Positions 61,147-64,000 of a stretch of 64,000 nucleotides of DNA are shown here, one piece after another. The DNA lies in the NCBI RefSeq assembly GCF_029945925.1, contig NZ_JAQSDN010000013.1, positions 1 through 64,000 of the forward strand, given 5' to 3'. Both the position numbers and the translations under genes were made by a program. Numbering within the stretch: position 1 is the stretch's first letter; every line of letters begins with the position of its first letter. The notes below the pieces were generated by a model. It was not told where the DNA came from and did no database searches. It was given only the letters and a program-made list of their open reading frames with translations. The stretch comes from Polaromonas sp. Lineage in GTDB: Bacteria > Pseudomonadota > Gammaproteobacteria > Burkholderiales > Burkholderiaceae_C.

Positions 61147-64000
61147 ATGAGCCCGTCGAGTCCTTTCATCCAGCGGCCGGTCGCCACCGCGCTGCTGATG
61201 GTGGCCATCGTGCTGGCCGGCCTGGTCGGCTTCAAGTTCCTGCCGCTGTCCGCGCTGCCGCAGGTCGATTACCCGACCATCCAGGTGCAGACGCTGTACC
61301 CCGGCGCCAGCCCCGAGGTCATGGCACAAACCGTGACCGCACCGCTGGAGCGCCAGTTCGGCCAGATGGCCGGGCTGCAGCGCCTGAGTTCGACCAGCGC
61401 GGCCGGCGTCTCCATCGTCACGCTGCAGTTCGGCCTGGGTCTGGGCCTGGACGTGGCCGAGCAGCAGGTGCAGGCGGCCATCAATGCTGGCGGCTCGCTG
61501 CTGCCGGCCGACCTGCCTGCACCACCGGTGTACGCCAAGGTCAACCCCGCCGACGCGCCGGTGCTCACGCTGGCGATCACCTCCGACAGCCTGCCGCTGA
61601 CCGAGGTGCAGAACATCGTCAACACCCGCCTCGCGCTCAAGATCAGCCAGGTCAGCGGCGTCGGCCTGGTCTCGCTCAGCGGCGGCCAGCGGCCCGCCGT
61701 GCGCATCCAGGCGGACACGCGCGCCCTGGCCTCTTACGGCCTCGGGCTCGATTCGCTGCGCACGGCGATTGCGGCGGCCAATGCCAACGGCGCCAAGGGC
61801 AGCATCGACGGGCCGACACGTTCGTATTCCATCAACTCCAACGACCAGCTGCTGGCAGCGGCAGAGTACAAGAACCTGATCATTGCCTTTCGCAACGGCG
61901 CGGCGGTGCGTGTTGCCGATGTGGCGCAGGTGGTGGACAGCGCTGAAAACGTCAAGCTCGGCGCGTGGAGTGGCTTGAAGCCGGCCATCATCCTGAACGT
62001 GCAGCGCCAGCCCGGCGCCAACGTGATTGCCACGGTGGACGCGATCAAGGCACGCCTGCCCGAGCTGCAGGCCGGCCTGCCGACGGCCATGAAGGTCGAT
62101 GTGCTGAGCGACCGCACCACCGGCATTCGCGCCTCGGTGCTGCATGTGGAGATCGAGCTGCTGCTGGCCGTGGTCATGGTGGTGCTGGTGATTTTTGCCT
62201 TTTTGCGCAACATTCGCGCCACCGTGATCGCCAGCCTGGCGGTGCCGATTTCGCTGATAGGCACCTGCGGCGCCATGTATTTGCTCGGCTACAGCCTGAA
62301 CAACCTGAGCCTGATGGCGCTGACGATTGCCACCGGTTTTGTGGTCGACGACGCGATCGTGATGATTGAAAACATCTCGCGCTACATCGAAAAAGGCGAG
62401 GCACCCATGGCTGCCGCGCTCAAGGGCGCGCAGCAGATCGGCTTCACCATCATCTCGCTGACGGTCTCGCTGATCGCCGTGCTGATCCCGCTGCTGTTCA
62501 TGGGCGACGTGGTCGGCCGGCTGTTTCGCGAGTTCGCGGTCACGCTGGCCATCACCATCCTGATCTCGGCGGTGGTGTCTCTCACTCTGGTGCCCATGAT
62601 GTCGGCCAGATGGCTAACAAAAAGAGCCCCCACGCTCCCCGCTTCGCGAGCCTTCGGCAGTGCGCTGCCCCTTGCACAAAGAAGAGGGGCGCTGCGCCTG
62701 CGGGCCGGCGAAGCCGGACCCGCGGCCCTTGCTGGTGAAGACAAAGCCCCCGACCGTACCAGCGCGCGGCTGGAAAAGTTTTTTGACGGCGTGATCACGC
62801 GTTACGACCAGTCGCTGACCTGGGTGCTCAGGCGCCAGGGCCTGACCCTCATCGTGGCACTGGCCACCCTGCTGCTCACCGTGCTGCTGTATGTGCTGAT
62901 TCCCAAGGGCCTGTTCCCGACGCAGGACACCGGCCAGTTGCAGGCCCGCATCGAGACCTCGCAGTCGGTGTCGTATGCGCGCATGGCCGAGTTGCAGCAG
63001 GCCGCGGCCAAAGCCATCCTGGAAGACCCCGATGTGGACACCCTGAGTTCCTTCATCGGCGTGGATGCCGCCAACAACACCATGCTGCATACCGGCCGCA
63101 TGCTGATCAACCTCAAGCGTACGCGCAGCACCAGCCAGCAGGACACCATGGACCGGCTGCAACGCCGGGCCGGCGCGGTGGCCGGTGTCACCATGTACCT
63201 GCAGCCCACGCAGGACCTGACCATCGACGCCGAAACCGGCCCCACGCAGTTCCGCGTCTCGCTCGAGGGGTCGGACACGGCCACGGTAGCGCTGTGGGCC
63301 GGCAAGCTGGCGCAGCGCATGCAGGAGTCGCCGGCGCTGCGCAACATCGCCTCGGACGCCGGCGCCACGGGGGCCTCGGCCTACATCTCGGTGGACCGCG
63401 ACACCGCCTCGCGGGTGGGCGTGACCACCTCGGCGATTGACGACGCGCTGTACAGTGCGTTTGGTCAGCGCATCGTCTCGACGATTTTCACCGAGACCAA
63501 CCAGTACCGCGTGATTCTCGAGGCCCTGCCCGACCCCCTGATGACCGCGGCCTCACTGGGCAGCCTGCCGCTCAAGACCGGCTCGGGCGTCACCACCCCG
63601 CTGGCCAGCATCGCCACCATCACCGAACGGCCCGCACCGCTGCAGATCACCCGCGTGGCCCAGTACCCGGCCACGACGCTGGGCTTCGACACAGCAGCGG
63701 GCGTGTCCCTCGGCAAGGCGGTGGGCGAGGTCAAACAGGCAGCCAGGGACATCGCCCTGCCGGCCAGCGTGACCCTGACCTTCCTGGGCGCGGCCGGCGC
63801 CTACCAGACCTCGCTGTCCAGCCAGTTGTGGCTGATCCTGGCCGCGGTGATCTGCGTCTACATCGTGCTCGGCGTGTTGTATGAAAGTTATATCCACCCG
63901 CTGACCATTCTCTCGACCCTGCCTTCGGCCGGCGTGGGCGCGCTGCTGATGCTGATGATCAGCGGATCCGACCTCGGGGTGATCGGCATCATCGGCATCA
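61147..64000 (+). CDS. RND efflux pump MdtB-like, partial at window end
   Basis: At least 951 codons of an RND transporter, open at the right edge. Starts MSPSSPFIQRPVATALLMVA; motifs include ALPQVDYPTIQVQTLYPGAS, FVVDDAIVMIENISRYIE with the proton-relay aspartates in helix 4, and the porter domains. Multidrug-type (MdtB) by similarity. A GC-rich repeat (62626-62736) is read in frame between the first-half and second-half membrane domains, after VPMMSARWLTKR and before SARLEKFFDGVITRY. The frame stays open through it. Confidence 0.93.
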   Translation, partial: MSPSSPFIQRPVATALLMVAIVLAGLVGFKFLPLSALPQVDYPTIQVQTLYPGASPEVMAQTVTAPLERQFGQMAGLQRLSSTSAAGVSIVTLQFGLGLGLDVAEQQVQAAINAGGSLLPADLPAPPVYAKVNPADAPVLTLAITSDSLPLTEVQNIVNTRLALKISQVSGVGLVSLSGGQRPAVRIQADTRALASYGLGLDSLRTAIAAANANGAKGSIDGPTRSYSINSNDQLLAAAEYKNLIIAFRNGAAVRVADVAQVVDSAENVKLGAWSGLKPAIILNVQRQPGANVIATVDAIKARLPELQAGLPTAMKVDVLSDRTTGIRASVLHVEIELLLAVVMVVLVIFAFLRNIRATVIASLAVPISLIGTCGAMYLLGYSLNNLSLMALTIATGFVVDDAIVMIENISRYIEKGEAPMAAALKGAQQIGFTIISLTVSLIAVLIPLLFMGDVVGRLFREFAVTLAITILISAVVSLTLVPMMSARWLTKRAPTLPASRAFGSALPLAQRRGALRLRAGEAGPAALAGEDKAPDRTSARLEKFFDGVITRYDQSLTWVLRRQGLTLIVALATLLLTVLLYVLIPKGLFPTQDTGQLQARIETSQSVSYARMAELQQAAAKAILEDPDVDTLSSFIGVDAANNTMLHTGRMLINLKRTRSTSQQDTMDRLQRRAGAVAGVTMYLQPTQDLTIDAETGPTQFRVSLEGSDTATVALWAGKLAQRMQESPALRNIASDAGATGASAYISVDRDTASRVGVTTSAIDDALYSAFGQRIVSTIFTETNQYRVILEALPDPLMTAASLGSLPLKTGSGVTTPLASIATITERPAPLQITRVAQYPATTLGFDTAAGVSLGKAVGEVKQAARDIALPASVTLTFLGAAGAYQTSLSSQLWLILAAVICVYIVLGVLYESYIHPLTILSTLPSAGVGALLMLMISGSDLGVIGIIGI
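62626..62736 (+). repeat. GC-rich repeat copy F, in frame in the RND pump gene
   Basis: 111 bp = 37 codons, same orientation relative to the gene as the 3'-end copies: GCCCCCACGCTCCCC...GGGGCGCTGCGCCTGCGG...CGCGGCCCTTGCTGGT. Encodes an Ala/Arg-rich peptide (RAGEAGPAALAGED). Confidence 0.88.

Overview
The window is high-GC, densely coded DNA from a betaproteobacterium, most likely Burkholderiales, family Comamonadaceae (Polaromonas/Rhodoferax-like). The basis is the dnaX-ybaB-recR order with an SRP RNA nearby, a pst-pho cluster with adjacent ppx and ppk, and short interspersed repeats of a kind I associate with that family. The genus is inferred, not proven.

Layout. 0-4.3 kb: an ABC importer of the nitrate/sulfonate/taurine class (binding protein, ATPase, permease) ending in a translationally coupled glutathione S-transferase. 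4.3-10.2 kb: a MAPEG protein, recR, ybaB, dnaX with an intact programmed -1 frameshift signal, a secreted beta-propeller protein and the 4.5S SRP RNA. 10.3-19 kb: an AbrB-Doc toxin-antitoxin pair, an HI0933-type flavoprotein and the addB-addA helicase-nuclease pair. 19-25 kb: trxA, rho, rpmE, a large membrane protein and a GNAT/nitrilase gene pair. 25-41.6 kb: a phosphate-starvation region: pstSCAB-phoU-phoB-phoR, ppx, a candidate RHH regulator with a palindromic operator, ppk-sixA, phoX, and a coupled three-gene cassette (OlsB-like acyltransferase, PlcP-like phosphoesterase, GT4 glycosyltransferase) that looks like membrane-lipid remodelling. PHO boxes are visible upstream of pstS, ppk and phoX.

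41.6-58.6 kb is accessory: decayed genes, a SigZ-like sigma factor, an ArsP-type permease with a small thioredoxin, OsmC, a CDF exporter, an IS30 element, a MerR-controlled block between direct repeats, and a large arsenic locus (arsH and arsC divergent from arsR, a possible circularly permuted ATP-grasp gene, arsI, a second arsC, acr3 and an MFS exporter). 59.5-64 kb: an RND efflux adaptor and pump; the pump runs off the right edge.

Four classes of short repeat run through the window: (1) a GC-rich element that starts just after stop codons in a fixed orientation; (2) an ATAGCT element with about 15 copies, several in frame inside genes; (3) a roughly 184-bp MITE with GTAA ends and 8-bp target duplications; (4) one inverted repeat inside addA. 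The arsH 3' end is present three times, and one copy preserves the empty MITE insertion site. The phosphate cassette, the ATP-grasp gene in the ars operon and the in-frame repeat insertions are the most promising items.
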